Both the position numbers and the translations under genes were made by a program. A stretch of 60,455 bases of DNA, from assembly GCA_018064525.1 (NCBI GenBank), contig JAGHVB010000029.1, positions 1-60,455 on the forward strand, given 5' to 3'. Shown one piece after another: positions 25,939-35,882 of this stretch. Position 1 is the first letter of the stretch. Each line of letters begins with the position of its first letter. The DNA comes from Candidatus Treponema merdequi (GTDB taxonomy: Bacteria; Spirochaetota; Spirochaetia; Treponematales; Treponemataceae). The notes beneath the pieces are model-generated. The model searched no databases. It was not told the origin of the DNA and saw nothing but the letters and a program-made list of their open reading frames with translations.

Positions 25939-28900
25939 ATGAATTTAAAATTTTCTAAAAAGCTTACGGCTTTTCTTGTTGCTGCAAGTTATTGCCTTAT
26001 GCTTGTTCCTGCCAGAGAATTTCGGGAGGAATTTGAAAGTAAAGGACTGTTTGTTGAAAGAAATGAAATTGAAAAAGAAAAATTGAGTGAAGAAGAAAAA
26101 GTTTCTCTTGAACGTATGCTTAAAGGTGATGTTGTATGTGATGATATTTTCTGGGGTGAATATGATTCTGAATATTCAGAAATAAAAGATGCAACTTATG
26201 ACAGTCTTTTTTTAATTCACAAAAGCAGATTGTACGGACTTTTACTTAAAGCTAAAGAAGATTTTTTTAATGAAAAAAAAGAAAGTTATCAAAGTGAAAA
26301 AGAAATTGAAAGTAAATGGGAAAAAACAGCAGAAAAAATTGCAGAAGATTATATTTTAGAAAGTAATCTTTCAGATTCGAAAGAATGTGATGAAATTAGC
26401 TGTGATTTTATTGAAATGGAAAAAGAAGTTTTTAATGAGCTTTTGTGTGAATTAATGCAGTATGAAAATTCAATTGAAAAAAAATCTGTAAAGACACGGG
26501 CGGATCTTGTTGCAGATCAGATGATTTCTGAAATTGAAACAGAGACTGCACAGAGTTATGCAGATCTTTTTGATAAAGTTGAAAAAGCTGATGAATATGA
26601 TGAGGAAAATCTTGTTGTTCAAAGGGATGAGTGGTTTGAAAGTTTTAAAAAGTATATTGAAAATGGAATTTATAAATGGCAGAAAATAGAAAGTGATTTT
26701 CTGGAAGCGAAATACAGTTATGAAAGTGAAGCCGGTGATAAATATGCGGAAAGTGTAAAAGAGTGGGCAGATGCTTATGACAGACTGGAACAGAAAAAAG
26801 AAGCGTGGAAAGATGAAATGGAAACAAAACTTGAAGAAGGTCTTGTTACATGGCAGAAAAAGAGTTTACTTCTTGATGAAGATATTAATAAGGCTATGGA
26901 GGATTATAAAAATGAATTACTCGCAGAATCAAAACAAAAAAGTGAAGCTTTCAAAATCAATTGTGAAATATACACACAGACTCGTTCCCTGCTTAGTACA
27001 GCATGTAATGAAATCGAAAACTGGGCAGCAGTCTGGTCAGAAAAATATGACGGTATTTATTCATATTGGAAAACGGAAGACAATATGCAGGAAGCAGTAA
27101 ATCCACTGAAGAATTTTGTAACGATTGATGAGACTAACTGTAATCAGTTAAAGGAAAGTATTTCCAGTGTAAAAGAACAGTATAAAAAAACAACTGAAGA
27201 TATAATTTTGCGTAATGATGAATCGTTAAAAAATATTTATTTCGAATTATTTAATGAAGAAAATATACTTTTTAATGAACTTGAGATAGCGGAGAACTGG
27301 GTAGATTTAATCTGTGAATATTCAGTGTCTTTGAATGAAAGTCTTGAAAATCTCAGAAAGATGGTGTTTGATTATTCTGATCTGACATTTGTAAAAAGTA
27401 ATTTTAATTCACAGAAAGCTGTTCTTGAATCAGACTGTAATATGGCTCAGAAGCAGCTTGAAATATATAAAAGAATTTATGATTTTACAGTCAGTGATGA
27501 TTTTAAAAACGTAAACACAGAAGATTTAAAAATAAAACTTTCTGAAGCCTGTAATCTGACAGATAAATTTTCTGAAGAATATTCTCTTCTTCTTTTACAG
27601 ATAGAAAATGCAAAAGAAGAATATGAAAAAGCTGTTAAAGATTATGCAAATGAAAAAACTGTAATAAATAATCTTTTGCAGGAGTTGAAATCGGTTGAGA
27701 CAGATTACGAAACTGCAAAATATAATGACAGTTATACAAATCTTACAAATTTAAAAAATGAATGCATTTCTGTCATAAATTCCATGAATTCAATTTTTAT
27801 TAATCCTTTAATCACAAAAGCCTGCGTTAAAGAATACGTTAACCTTGTAGAAAATCATTATTATGAAAAAGTTTATGAAGATTCAAAGGTGATTGTCCAA
27901 TCACTATATGACGGTTTTAATTGTGAATATTACGATGAAACTGGATTTCACAGTTATTATGTAAGGGGAATTAATGAACTTTATGAGGAACTTTATAAAA
28001 TAAAAGAAATTAATAAAACGGCTGTTTATTATTCTTCTGGAATGGTTGATGAATCGCGTCTGATTGATACAACGGAAATTGAAAATTTAATTGATATCAG
28101 TACAGAACTTGCAAAGTTTATAAAGTATGGAACTCTTACGAAGGATTATTCTGAACAGGAATATGAAGATATGGTAAATGCCAATGGATTAAAGTCGGCT
28201 ATGTTCAGTCAGAAAAAAGATTCTGAGGTAAAATCTCTTTTATATGATTGCATTGTTAGATTTAAAAATGACAATCCTCAATATTATCTTACGATGTCTG
28301 ATAACGAAATTGATGATTTTTTTAATGAATTGAATCTTATTATTAAAAATAATTTCTGTACTGATCTTGTAAAGGATGAACTGAGTATTTATCAGAATGA
28401 AATATATAAAGCAAGAAATCAGGCAAAAAACCTGGATGAAATAAACAGACTCTCGCTAGATTTAAGTAATGTTTTTGAATATGAAATAAATATTAATCAA
28501 TTGAATTATGATATAGAAAGTTTTGAATTTTTATTTATAAACGGTGTTTTGGAATTTGAATTACCTGAAAAAATTAAAAAACAGGAAATAGAAGATAAGA
28601 ATAATCCTTCAAATAAAAAAAATTATACGGCATACACAGAAGAGTCAGAGATGGAATATTCGATGAATGAAAGAGATGCCGTAAAAAAACTTTTTTTATT
28701 TGATACGATGTATGAAAAATTAAAAGTTACATTGGAAAATACAGGAAAACAGTTAGTCAAAGTTAATGATGAATATCAGGATTTTTACATTCGCTATACA
28801 GATACAAAAAATAAAATGGATTATTTTGAAAACCGGTATGCCGATGAACTTGAAAAATTAAATGGAAATAATTTTGAAAGTTATTTTATAAAAGTAAAAA

Positions 28901-31900
28901 AGAATCTTGAAAAGTATAATGATCTTGTTAATCAGGCTTTTACAAAATATGAGCAGCTTGAAGAAGCCAGGGATAATGAATATGTTTTAATAGAAGCATT
29001 TAATCTTAAACAGAATGAATACATTTTTTTAGACAGTGATCTTGAAAACTGTTTTTCTCCTTTAAAAAATTATCAGAATGCTTTGTCAGATTATGAAGAA
29101 AAATTGAACAGACTTAAAGAATTTGAATTAAAAAATTCTGGTATTGATTATCAGAAACATCTTGTTTTATATGATTCAGATGGAAATGATGTTTTTGATG
29201 AATTTCATGATATTTCGGAAATTTATCGTTCATCAGAAGTTTTTGGATATGAAATCAGGAATGTTATCAACCGTCAATTTGAAAAATATGAAAAAGTTCT
29301 GAAGAATGAAGCGGAATTATTTTCAAGCATTGTCTGTGAAACTGAAACTGAAAATTTTGAACTAAAAGATATTGTAAAAGCTTTTGTTAAAGTTGAAAAA
29401 GTAAATGATGTATATGATATTTCATTTAGAGATGATATAGATTTTACAAAAACTGTTCTTGATAAACCTTATGAATATGAAGAAGCATGTTCTGAATATT
29501 TGACGCAAAAATGCGTAACTCAATATCTTGATACAGGTGAACCGGTTTTTTATTCAATGTCTGAAATTGAATGCGGAAATTTTTTAAAAGAGCTTTCTGG
29601 CAAACAATATTCAATTGATGATCTGATGCTTGCGGAGTGTTATTTAAAAGCGCTGTTTACGGAAAAGTCTTTGTTTGAGGAAGGTGAAAATCCCCAGAAT
29701 AATCAGAATTATGCACTTGATTCAATTATTGATAAAATGCTTGATGTAAGTATTTATACAGAATATAAAAATGGCAGGATTAATACAATCCGGGATTCAT
29801 ATTATAAAGTAATTGCAAATAATGGACAGAATGATCTTGCAAAGTTTATTGTGTTTAATGAATATAATATTAATGAAAATCTTAATCTGCTTGAAAGGGA
29901 AAAAGCTGTAATTGCTAAAAATGCATTGATGCAGGTTATTTCTCATCTTGAAAGTAAGGAAAAAGAATATAAAACAAAAGAATCTGTTGCTATAACTTCT
30001 GCATCTGCTATGGCCTGTGTTGCAGTTTTTCCTGTTCTTGCATTTTTTGCTGCTCCTTCAGCAGCATTGTATGTAACGGCTGCTTCATATCACAGGTCTG
30101 CCGAAGATTTTGCAGAATGTGCAGATGATATCAGAAACATTATCAATGGTTATGATATTATCATTGCGGATGAAGAAAATTCTGCAGGAAATATAATTGC
30201 ATCATGGATAGAAAAACAGAATGTCCTGAATATAATACAGAATGATACATATACGATGTTATATGGACAAAATCAGTTTTCGGATAAAAATATAACTTTT
30301 GATAAATTCAATAAACAGATAAAAAAAATGCTTTCTGATAATGGAATGGATTATGATTTATATACTGAAAGTTTGTATTCAGATTTAGAAGATATCCGTA
30401 CATTTGAGGATCTGTTTAATAATGCTGTTCTCAATCATGATTGTACTACAACTCTTGATGCAGTAAATTGCATAACAGATTATCTTGCTCGGAAGTATGA
30501 CTCTGAGTTTATGAAAGTTACAGAGTGTGCTGATAGTGCAAGAAAAAACGATGACTGGAATGAATCAATGTATCTTCGTGAAATCGGAAATATCAGCTTT
30601 GATACTCTTATTAATGAAAGTAAAGTAGATTTGAAAAGAGAACAGGAAGATTATATTTCAACAGGTTTTAATATTCTTGTTTCATCTTATGAAAATCTTT
30701 TGACAGAATATTATAAAAATCTGATTATTGAAAAAGAAAATAATTTAAATCTAAAAAAAGAAAAGCTGAATTTACAATATCTTGACTGGTTGAATGAAAT
30801 TGAAACTACGAAATTAAAAGGTGATAAGGAATGGGCTGAAGCAGAAGAACAGTTTAAGGCGAAGTTTGTAACCTGGAAAAATCAGTTTATCGATAATTTT
30901 GAAAAAAAAGAACATGATTGGAATTCAGAATACGAAAATCTTTTAAAAGAAAAAGCTGAATGGATTGACTATAATTATACAAGACAGGCCTTGTCTTCTG
31001 ATATCGACATAACTTCAGATTACGAGCTCAATTCCAGAATTGCTGAAATTTCAGAAAAAGCAAAAGAAATTTCTTCTGCAGGTGAAAATGAATATTTATA
31101 TGTAATACAAAATTTGAATCTGGAAGATATATGTGATCTTTCCGGGTTTGATTTAATCAGTTCAAGTATTGAAAATTTAAATACTGAAATCCTGCGTAAC
31201 GCTGTGGATATTTTCAATGTAAGTAAACTAAATTATTTTGATTTTGAAAGTTCAGAAAAAATTAATAAAACAATTGAAAAAATAGGCAATGATATTGAAA
31301 GCATTACATTTATTCAGTCTTCACAGTTGGCTCTTGAAAGCATAAATAATCAGATAAATCAAATTCTTGATATGATAAACGAAAGTAACAGGAATTTTGA
31401 AAAATGGGAAAAACAGCTTGTATTAAAAGACGGTTATACTTATGGAAATGAAATTTACAGAGATGCTGTTGTAGATTCAACTGTTTTTGAATCTACAATA
31501 CGAAAAAGACAGACTGTTCATAAATATGAGTTTTTTGAAACTGTAATTCCGGAAATTTCATTTTCAGTTAAGAGTGCTAAGAATTCAGATATTATAAATT
31601 TTATGCTGAATAAAACTTATGATGATATCCGTATCTGGAATGAAGAGATATTTGGTTCTGAAAACGGTGATGGTAAAGAAGGCCTTTTTGCAGAACATAT
31701 CGGATTTGCACCTGAATTTGTTGAAAATGTCAACACAAAAATAGATTGTGTCAAAAATATTTCAAAACCAGGAAGTGGACAGCTGGGATTTGTGATGTTA
31801 GACTATATATGGAATTCAGCTGAAAGCCACAGCGGGTATGAACAGCTTGGAATTCCTCTTTATGAAAAAAAGCTGACTTCAGAAAATCAGATTTTGGGTA

Positions 31901-34203
31901 TTGAACTTCCAACTTTGCGTGATGTAACTGCAATGGTATGCGATATTATTGGAAATTGTACTGGGCAGGTCTGGGTTTCTGCGATTGATGATTTGTTGTT
32001 TGGTATTATGGATTTGGATTTTAATCAAAAATCTGCAGATCAGGTTACAGTTTCTCTTTTAAAAGCCGGTGCCGCTTCGTGTATTGGTTCTGCGGCTTCT
32101 GCTGCGATGAATACTGTTGCCGGTACTGCAATGAATCAGGTCTTGAAAACGACTGCAAATGCGGGTATCAGAACTGCACAGACATTTTTAAGTTCTGCAG
32201 CAAATTCATATATAGATGCGATGAGTTTTACGGATGGCTTTTCAATTGACTGGAATAAGGCAAACAACTTTTTGTCAGACGGAGACGTATTGAGAAATTC
32301 CATAAGCGCCGGATTATCATATTTCACAAACCAGACAGTCAGCAGTGCATTAAATTCAATTACATTAACAGACGGAGTAAATAAAGCATTAAATCAGGAT
32401 ATATTTAAGGTCTCTCAAATGAATTCACTTAACAGTGTTATCTCTGGTGTTGCCGCTTCTGGTGTTGAGAGGATGATTACTGGGAAAACAACTTTGAATC
32501 TTTTAAGTGCCGCAGATCTTGGTTTTAGAACTGGCTTTATTGATAAAAATGGAAATTATATAAAAACGGATCAGGGTGTTGATGTAGGTTTGCTTGCAGT
32601 AACTTTTGATGATTCAGGTGTAAGTGCGAAAATTGCAAATGAAGGAACTGTTCTCGGGTTAAAAAAGATTACGGATGGTTTGACAGGAATAGATGATGCA
32701 CTTCGAGTAATAAAGGCGAAAGAAAAAGCAAAGAATGGTGATAATAAAGAGATTTCGATTTTGAACGGTGTGAATGGACTGGGGTATTTAGGTGGAATTA
32801 ATTTTGATATTGCACAAAATGTTTGGAATGATAGTTTATATGTTGAATTTGTAAATTCAGATGCTGAAGGTTTTTATAATCAAAAATTGTCTCCAAATAC
32901 AATTTACGTAAATGAAAAATATATCGGAAATGATATAGATAGTATTTCAAAATTTGGAACAGTTCTTGCTCATGAAGGTTCCCATTATCTAGGTAATGAT
33001 GTAGAAGGATTTGCTTATCTGTTGAGTGATTCAGCATATAATAATTTGATTAATTTTTACGGATGTGAAAAGGATCTTGATTTTCAAGAAATCATAACTT
33101 ACGGTTTGATAAATCCTGAATCTTGGAAAATCAGTAATGAAGAATATCAATGGTGGAAAGTTAATCATGATGGAAATTTAATTTTTGATGGAAAAACTGA
33201 TTTGTATGATGAAAATAATCTTTTGTTAAAAAAAACAGACAAAGGATTTACAGATTCGTTGGCTGAATATTTAAATATTTCTTATCAAGATGCAACAAAA
33301 TTATTATTGAGTTATTTTAACTATGATAAAAGAAGATCTAAATGGGTTTATAAAGAGAGCGGTGCTATTGTAGATTTAGATCCTGGTTGTGTTTTTGAAA
33401 CATCTAATGAATTTAAATATGCTTATGATTTTCAGATAAATTATATAGATAAAGTTAATAGTGAATATGGAGGCAGTTTAATGAATGCTGTTAATGCTTA
33501 TGAAAATAAACTGTTAAGTGATGTTCAATATTCAAAAAATAGACAGCTGGCCATAGAGGAATTACAGAATATAGAATCATATAAAAACTTTGCTAATGAG
33601 TATGATTCTTTTATAGATAAGTATCTTAATAAACAGCTTCCAAAAGAAGATAAACAGAAGTATTTAGATGCCGTTGTTAATGAATGTATGAATAATAATT
33701 ATAGTAATGAAAGTATTTTTTATACATTGATTGAAAAAGACTTGAATCCTTTATTAGGTGAGACATATATAAATACTAAATATATATATGATAAAGATAA
33801 TAAATATCTAATAGAAGCAGGTCTGGCTAATAAAAAACATTCAATTAAGGCAGATACTTTTGCATATGATTTAGGTACACATCAAAAAGGATTAGATATA
33901 CTTTCTATTGTTCCATCGAATCTTGTAACATCTGATTATATTCGGGTAACATATGGAGCTGGATATGAGTTATCAACATATACAAAAGATTTTTTAATAA
34001 AAGCAAAACATATGCAGGAAAATAGTCAGGTGTTAAACGATATACGAAAGTTAGCTACAAGTGCAGAAGAAATCAATTTGCAAAGATTTCCAATTCCGCA
34101 AAATACTAAAATTGGTGAAGTTGGAACAAAAGGTTTTGTTGGAAACTATTGGAGTGGTCCACACTTACATGGTGAATATACATATTTAGGAATAAAAAAA
34201 TGA
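25939..34203 (+). CDS. Giant secreted coiled-coil protein with HEGSH motif and M23-like C-terminus
   Basis: 2,754 residues, not matched to a named protein. A signal-like N-terminus (KKLTAFLVAASYCLMLVPA) precedes about 1,300 residues of Glu/Lys-rich helix, probably coiled coil. A hydrophobic stretch at about 1350-1382 is followed by more coiled coil to about 1900, then an Ala/Gly/Ser-rich hydrophobic part at about 2035-2095. Next is a metalloprotease-like HEGSH (2345-2349, then LGNDVE). The last ~110 residues resemble an M23/LytM peptidase: His2648 with Asp2653, His2691, and GPHLHGEY with His2742 and His2744. The first pair is HxxxxD, not the usual HxxxD. Giant spirochaetal proteins with variable C-termini are known, for example in Leptospira. 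The 3' end is visibly richer in AT. Confidence 0.8.
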   Translation: MNLKFSKKLTAFLVAASYCLMLVPAREFREEFESKGLFVERNEIEKEKLSEEEKVSLERMLKGDVVCDDIFWGEYDSEYSEIKDATYDSLFLIHKSRLYGLLLKAKEDFFNEKKESYQSEKEIESKWEKTAEKIAEDYILESNLSDSKECDEISCDFIEMEKEVFNELLCELMQYENSIEKKSVKTRADLVADQMISEIETETAQSYADLFDKVEKADEYDEENLVVQRDEWFESFKKYIENGIYKWQKIESDFLEAKYSYESEAGDKYAESVKEWADAYDRLEQKKEAWKDEMETKLEEGLVTWQKKSLLLDEDINKAMEDYKNELLAESKQKSEAFKINCEIYTQTRSLLSTACNEIENWAAVWSEKYDGIYSYWKTEDNMQEAVNPLKNFVTIDETNCNQLKESISSVKEQYKKTTEDIILRNDESLKNIYFELFNEENILFNELEIAENWVDLICEYSVSLNESLENLRKMVFDYSDLTFVKSNFNSQKAVLESDCNMAQKQLEIYKRIYDFTVSDDFKNVNTEDLKIKLSEACNLTDKFSEEYSLLLLQIENAKEEYEKAVKDYANEKTVINNLLQELKSVETDYETAKYNDSYTNLTNLKNECISVINSMNSIFINPLITKACVKEYVNLVENHYYEKVYEDSKVIVQSLYDGFNCEYYDETGFHSYYVRGINELYEELYKIKEINKTAVYYSSGMVDESRLIDTTEIENLIDISTELAKFIKYGTLTKDYSEQEYEDMVNANGLKSAMFSQKKDSEVKSLLYDCIVRFKNDNPQYYLTMSDNEIDDFFNELNLIIKNNFCTDLVKDELSIYQNEIYKARNQAKNLDEINRLSLDLSNVFEYEININQLNYDIESFEFLFINGVLEFELPEKIKKQEIEDKNNPSNKKNYTAYTEESEMEYSMNERDAVKKLFLFDTMYEKLKVTLENTGKQLVKVNDEYQDFYIRYTDTKNKMDYFENRYADELEKLNGNNFESYFIKVKKNLEKYNDLVNQAFTKYEQLEEARDNEYVLIEAFNLKQNEYIFLDSDLENCFSPLKNYQNALSDYEEKLNRLKEFELKNSGIDYQKHLVLYDSDGNDVFDEFHDISEIYRSSEVFGYEIRNVINRQFEKYEKVLKNEAELFSSIVCETETENFELKDIVKAFVKVEKVNDVYDISFRDDIDFTKTVLDKPYEYEEACSEYLTQKCVTQYLDTGEPVFYSMSEIECGNFLKELSGKQYSIDDLMLAECYLKALFTEKSLFEEGENPQNNQNYALDSIIDKMLDVSIYTEYKNGRINTIRDSYYKVIANNGQNDLAKFIVFNEYNINENLNLLEREKAVIAKNALMQVISHLESKEKEYKTKESVAITSASAMACVAVFPVLAFFAAPSAALYVTAASYHRSAEDFAECADDIRNIINGYDIIIADEENSAGNIIASWIEKQNVLNIIQNDTYTMLYGQNQFSDKNITFDKFNKQIKKMLSDNGMDYDLYTESLYSDLEDIRTFEDLFNNAVLNHDCTTTLDAVNCITDYLARKYDSEFMKVTECADSARKNDDWNESMYLREIGNISFDTLINESKVDLKREQEDYISTGFNILVSSYENLLTEYYKNLIIEKENNLNLKKEKLNLQYLDWLNEIETTKLKGDKEWAEAEEQFKAKFVTWKNQFIDNFEKKEHDWNSEYENLLKEKAEWIDYNYTRQALSSDIDITSDYELNSRIAEISEKAKEISSAGENEYLYVIQNLNLEDICDLSGFDLISSSIENLNTEILRNAVDIFNVSKLNYFDFESSEKINKTIEKIGNDIESITFIQSSQLALESINNQINQILDMINESNRNFEKWEKQLVLKDGYTYGNEIYRDAVVDSTVFESTIRKRQTVHKYEFFETVIPEISFSVKSAKNSDIINFMLNKTYDDIRIWNEEIFGSENGDGKEGLFAEHIGFAPEFVENVNTKIDCVKNISKPGSGQLGFVMLDYIWNSAESHSGYEQLGIPLYEKKLTSENQILGIELPTLRDVTAMVCDIIGNCTGQVWVSAIDDLLFGIMDLDFNQKSADQVTVSLLKAGAASCIGSAASAAMNTVAGTAMNQVLKTTANAGIRTAQTFLSSAANSYIDAMSFTDGFSIDWNKANNFLSDGDVLRNSISAGLSYFTNQTVSSALNSITLTDGVNKALNQDIFKVSQMNSLNSVISGVAASGVERMITGKTTLNLLSAADLGFRTGFIDKNGNYIKTDQGVDVGLLAVTFDDSGVSAKIANEGTVLGLKKITDGLTGIDDALRVIKAKEKAKNGDNKEISILNGVNGLGYLGGINFDIAQNVWNDSLYVEFVNSDAEGFYNQKLSPNTIYVNEKYIGNDIDSISKFGTVLAHEGSHYLGNDVEGFAYLLSDSAYNNLINFYGCEKDLDFQEIITYGLINPESWKISNEEYQWWKVNHDGNLIFDGKTDLYDENNLLLKKTDKGFTDSLAEYLNISYQDATKLLLSYFNYDKRRSKWVYKESGAIVDLDPGCVFETSNEFKYAYDFQINYIDKVNSEYGGSLMNAVNAYENKLLSDVQYSKNRQLAIEELQNIESYKNFANEYDSFIDKYLNKQLPKEDKQKYLDAVVNECMNNNYSNESIFYTLIEKDLNPLLGETYINTKYIYDKDNKYLIEAGLANKKHSIKADTFAYDLGTHQKGLDILSIVPSNLVTSDYIRVTYGAGYELSTYTKDFLIKAKHMQENSQVLNDIRKLATSAEEINLQRFPIPQNTKIGEVGTKGFVGNYWSGPHLHGEYTYLGIKK

Positions 34204-35135
34204 AAAAGAAAAATTTTTTAATTATTGTTGTATCTCTTTTAGGCTGTTTATATGCTCAGGTGAATGTTGACTTTTTGAAAGGGTATAGTTGTGATCATTG
34301 CAGATTATTAACTGATAATGATCAATATTGCGGCTATTTATCAATTGAAAATGGAAAAGTTACTGTCGGGTATGAAGGAAACGGACCAAAGAGTTTTATT
34401 CAGAATATTAAAACACATGGTTCTGTATGTGAACTTGAAATTGTACAGACATGGAATCTGGAATCATTTGATGAAAGTAAACCTGTTCAAGTTGTAAAAA
34501 AATATTCTTATCCTTCTTGTTTTTCAATTTTTATTGATAAAACAAAAAATAGTAATTACTTGATTGTCAACAATTATCATAACTGTTTAACTTGTAATGG
34601 AATAGTAATCAGAGATTGTAAAGCTTATGCTGAAATTGGAAAAGACAAAGATTATTTGAATTTAACAAAAGGAATGGATGTAATTTTCTGTGGCTCTGAT
34701 ACTATAACTTCAAAAGATGGTGAATTAATAAAATATCTGAAATATAAGCAAAATAAAAAAGAATATTATGTTCTTTCTGAAAATGTAAGGTTATATTTTG
34801 ATGATTCCTATAAAATTCAAAATAGACAGGAAGTAATTTCTTATTTAAATGTAAATAAAAAGTTTTTTAAATATCATGAAGGTGATTGTTTGAAAACTTC
34901 TTTTAATTTGAAATTACGACAATCAGAAAATTTAAATTCTGATGTAATTATGGTTATGGAAAAAGGTTCTTTAGTAAGAATTATTGCTATTGGTCATGAT
35001 GATTATATTGATGGTGTAGAAAACAACTGGGTTTACGTTCAGCCTGTAACTTTTAATGAACAGATGGAAATGGTTAATAGTGGAGAAGACGGTTATTGTT
35101 ATGGGGCATATCTTGAAGAAACAGATTTGCCTTGA
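34200..35135 (+). CDS. SH3b-domain lipoprotein, candidate partner/immunity protein
   Basis: 311 residues starting within the stop codon of the giant gene (ATGA), so translation is coupled. Signal peptide MKKKNFLIIVVSLLGC has a good lipobox (LLGC, Cys16), placing it in the periplasm as a lipoprotein. The middle is rich in Tyr, Lys and Cys (YSCDHCRLL) and not recognised. Residues about 230-290 look like a bacterial SH3 domain (FNLKLRQSENLNSDVIMVME, then NNWVYVQP), a fold that often binds peptidoglycan. Position and location fit a cognate immunity or anchoring protein for the M23-like effector; that role is inference. AT-rich like the 3' end of its neighbour. Confidence 0.7.
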   Translation: MKKKNFLIIVVSLLGCLYAQVNVDFLKGYSCDHCRLLTDNDQYCGYLSIENGKVTVGYEGNGPKSFIQNIKTHGSVCELEIVQTWNLESFDESKPVQVVKKYSYPSCFSIFIDKTKNSNYLIVNNYHNCLTCNGIVIRDCKAYAEIGKDKDYLNLTKGMDVIFCGSDTITSKDGELIKYLKYKQNKKEYYVLSENVRLYFDDSYKIQNRQEVISYLNVNKKFFKYHEGDCLKTSFNLKLRQSENLNSDVIMVMEKGSLVRIIAIGHDDYIDGVENNWVYVQPVTFNEQMEMVNSGEDGYCYGAYLEETDLP

Positions 35136-35170
35136 TAAAATTTTTTGAAAAAAGTTAATTGTATAAATAA

Positions 35171-35445
35171 TTAATACAACCTTTTTCTTTGTTCGTATTC
35201 TTTGAAAAGTTCGAGGCAGTCGCCGCGGTGATAGTTTTCGAGTTGCGGCAGGCATCGCGGATTGCTTCCATTTCGCCGTGGCAGGTCGGATCTCCGTTTT
35301 TGAGAACTCGGTTGTGGCCGCGTCCTATGATGTGATTTTCTTTTGTGATGACAGAACCAAATGGACCGCCGTCACCGTTTCCGATTCCGTTATAGGCTTC
35401 GTCTAAGGCAATCTGCATGGCAAATTCCTGTGTAACCGGTTCTTT
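35171..35445 (-). pseudogene. Relic of nucleoside/guanine deaminase with internal deletion
   Basis: The first part reads like a cytidine-deaminase-fold enzyme: MQIALDEAYNGIGNGDGGPF, RGHNRVLKNGDPTCHGEMEA, keeping the zinc His and proton-shuttling Glu (HGE). After RDACR (near 35245) the normal frame drifts into nonsense, but a different frame continues with LPQLENYHRGDCLELFKEYE and stops at 35171, which fits the normal C-terminus of such deaminases. The PCxxC zinc segment in between is missing, so a deletion of tens of codons plus a frameshift has destroyed the gene. Base composition is less AT-rich than the genes just upstream. Confidence 0.75.
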
Positions 35446-35700
35446 TTGTAATTCTGATATATGTGTATGTGATTGCAAGACGGAGCATTTTTTTTCCAAA
35501 ACCTTTGCTACGCCACTTTGGAGCGATGTACTGGCCGATGTGACCTGAACCGTCTGCAAGAGCTTCTGTAAGATAATGTCTTATCCTGATCATTCCGATT
35601 ATTTCATCATCATTTATAAAAAGAAAATTCGTTTACAAACCCGTTTTCGTCGGCGGGAATTGATTTTATAAATTCATATTCTTTTTTATCAAATGTATAA
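35446..35700 (-). pseudogene. Relic of GNAT acetyltransferase
   Basis: Read on the minus strand, one frame gives FDKKEYEFIKSIPADENGF and stops; a neighbouring frame continues with NDDEIIGMIRIRHYLTEAL and GSGHIGQYIAPKWRSKGFGK, then KMLRLAI. This is the core of a GNAT acetyltransferase including the acetyl-CoA-binding R/K-G-x-G-x-K region. The chain then degenerates before the conserved end and runs into the deaminase relic. At least one frameshift and a 3' loss are visible. No functional product is expected. Confidence 0.7.
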
Positions 35701-35793
35701 CTGATTTCTTATAAATAAAACATAATCTGCTTATAACATACATTTCTGGTTTTAAAAAGTAATATTGTCTTATAGATTCCCCTTAAAAATCCC

Positions 35794-35822
35794 TTGCACA
35801 AAAGTGCATAAAAATGTATATT
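35794..35822 (+). promoter_or_regulatory. argG promoter
   Basis: TTGCAC (35794-35799), 17-base spacer, TATATT (35817-35822). This gives a leader of about 50 bases before argG, ending in an AGGAG binding site. Confidence 0.75.
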
Positions 35823-35839
35823 AATTGCATAAATATACA
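35805..35839. promoter_or_regulatory. Two tandem ARG-box-like operators
   Basis: TGCATAAAAATGTA (35805-35818) and TGCATAAATATACA (35826-35839) both fit the ARG-box pattern TG-N-A-T-W4-A-T-N-C-A closely. Their starts are 21 bp apart, the same spacing as paired ArgR half-operators in Escherichia coli. The first lies between -35 and -10, the second covers the expected transcription start, as expected for repression by an ArgR/AhrC hexamer. No argR gene is in this window. Confidence 0.65.
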
Positions 35840-35882
35840 TTCTGGTTTTTAATTAAATTCAACCTGAAACAGGAGAAAAAAT

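Noticed and set aside
35155-35559. Treating the open frame here as an intact deaminase-like gene
   Set aside because: Its N-terminal 38 residues are an out-of-frame piece of the acetyltransferase relic, and its C-terminus is out of frame after an internal deletion.
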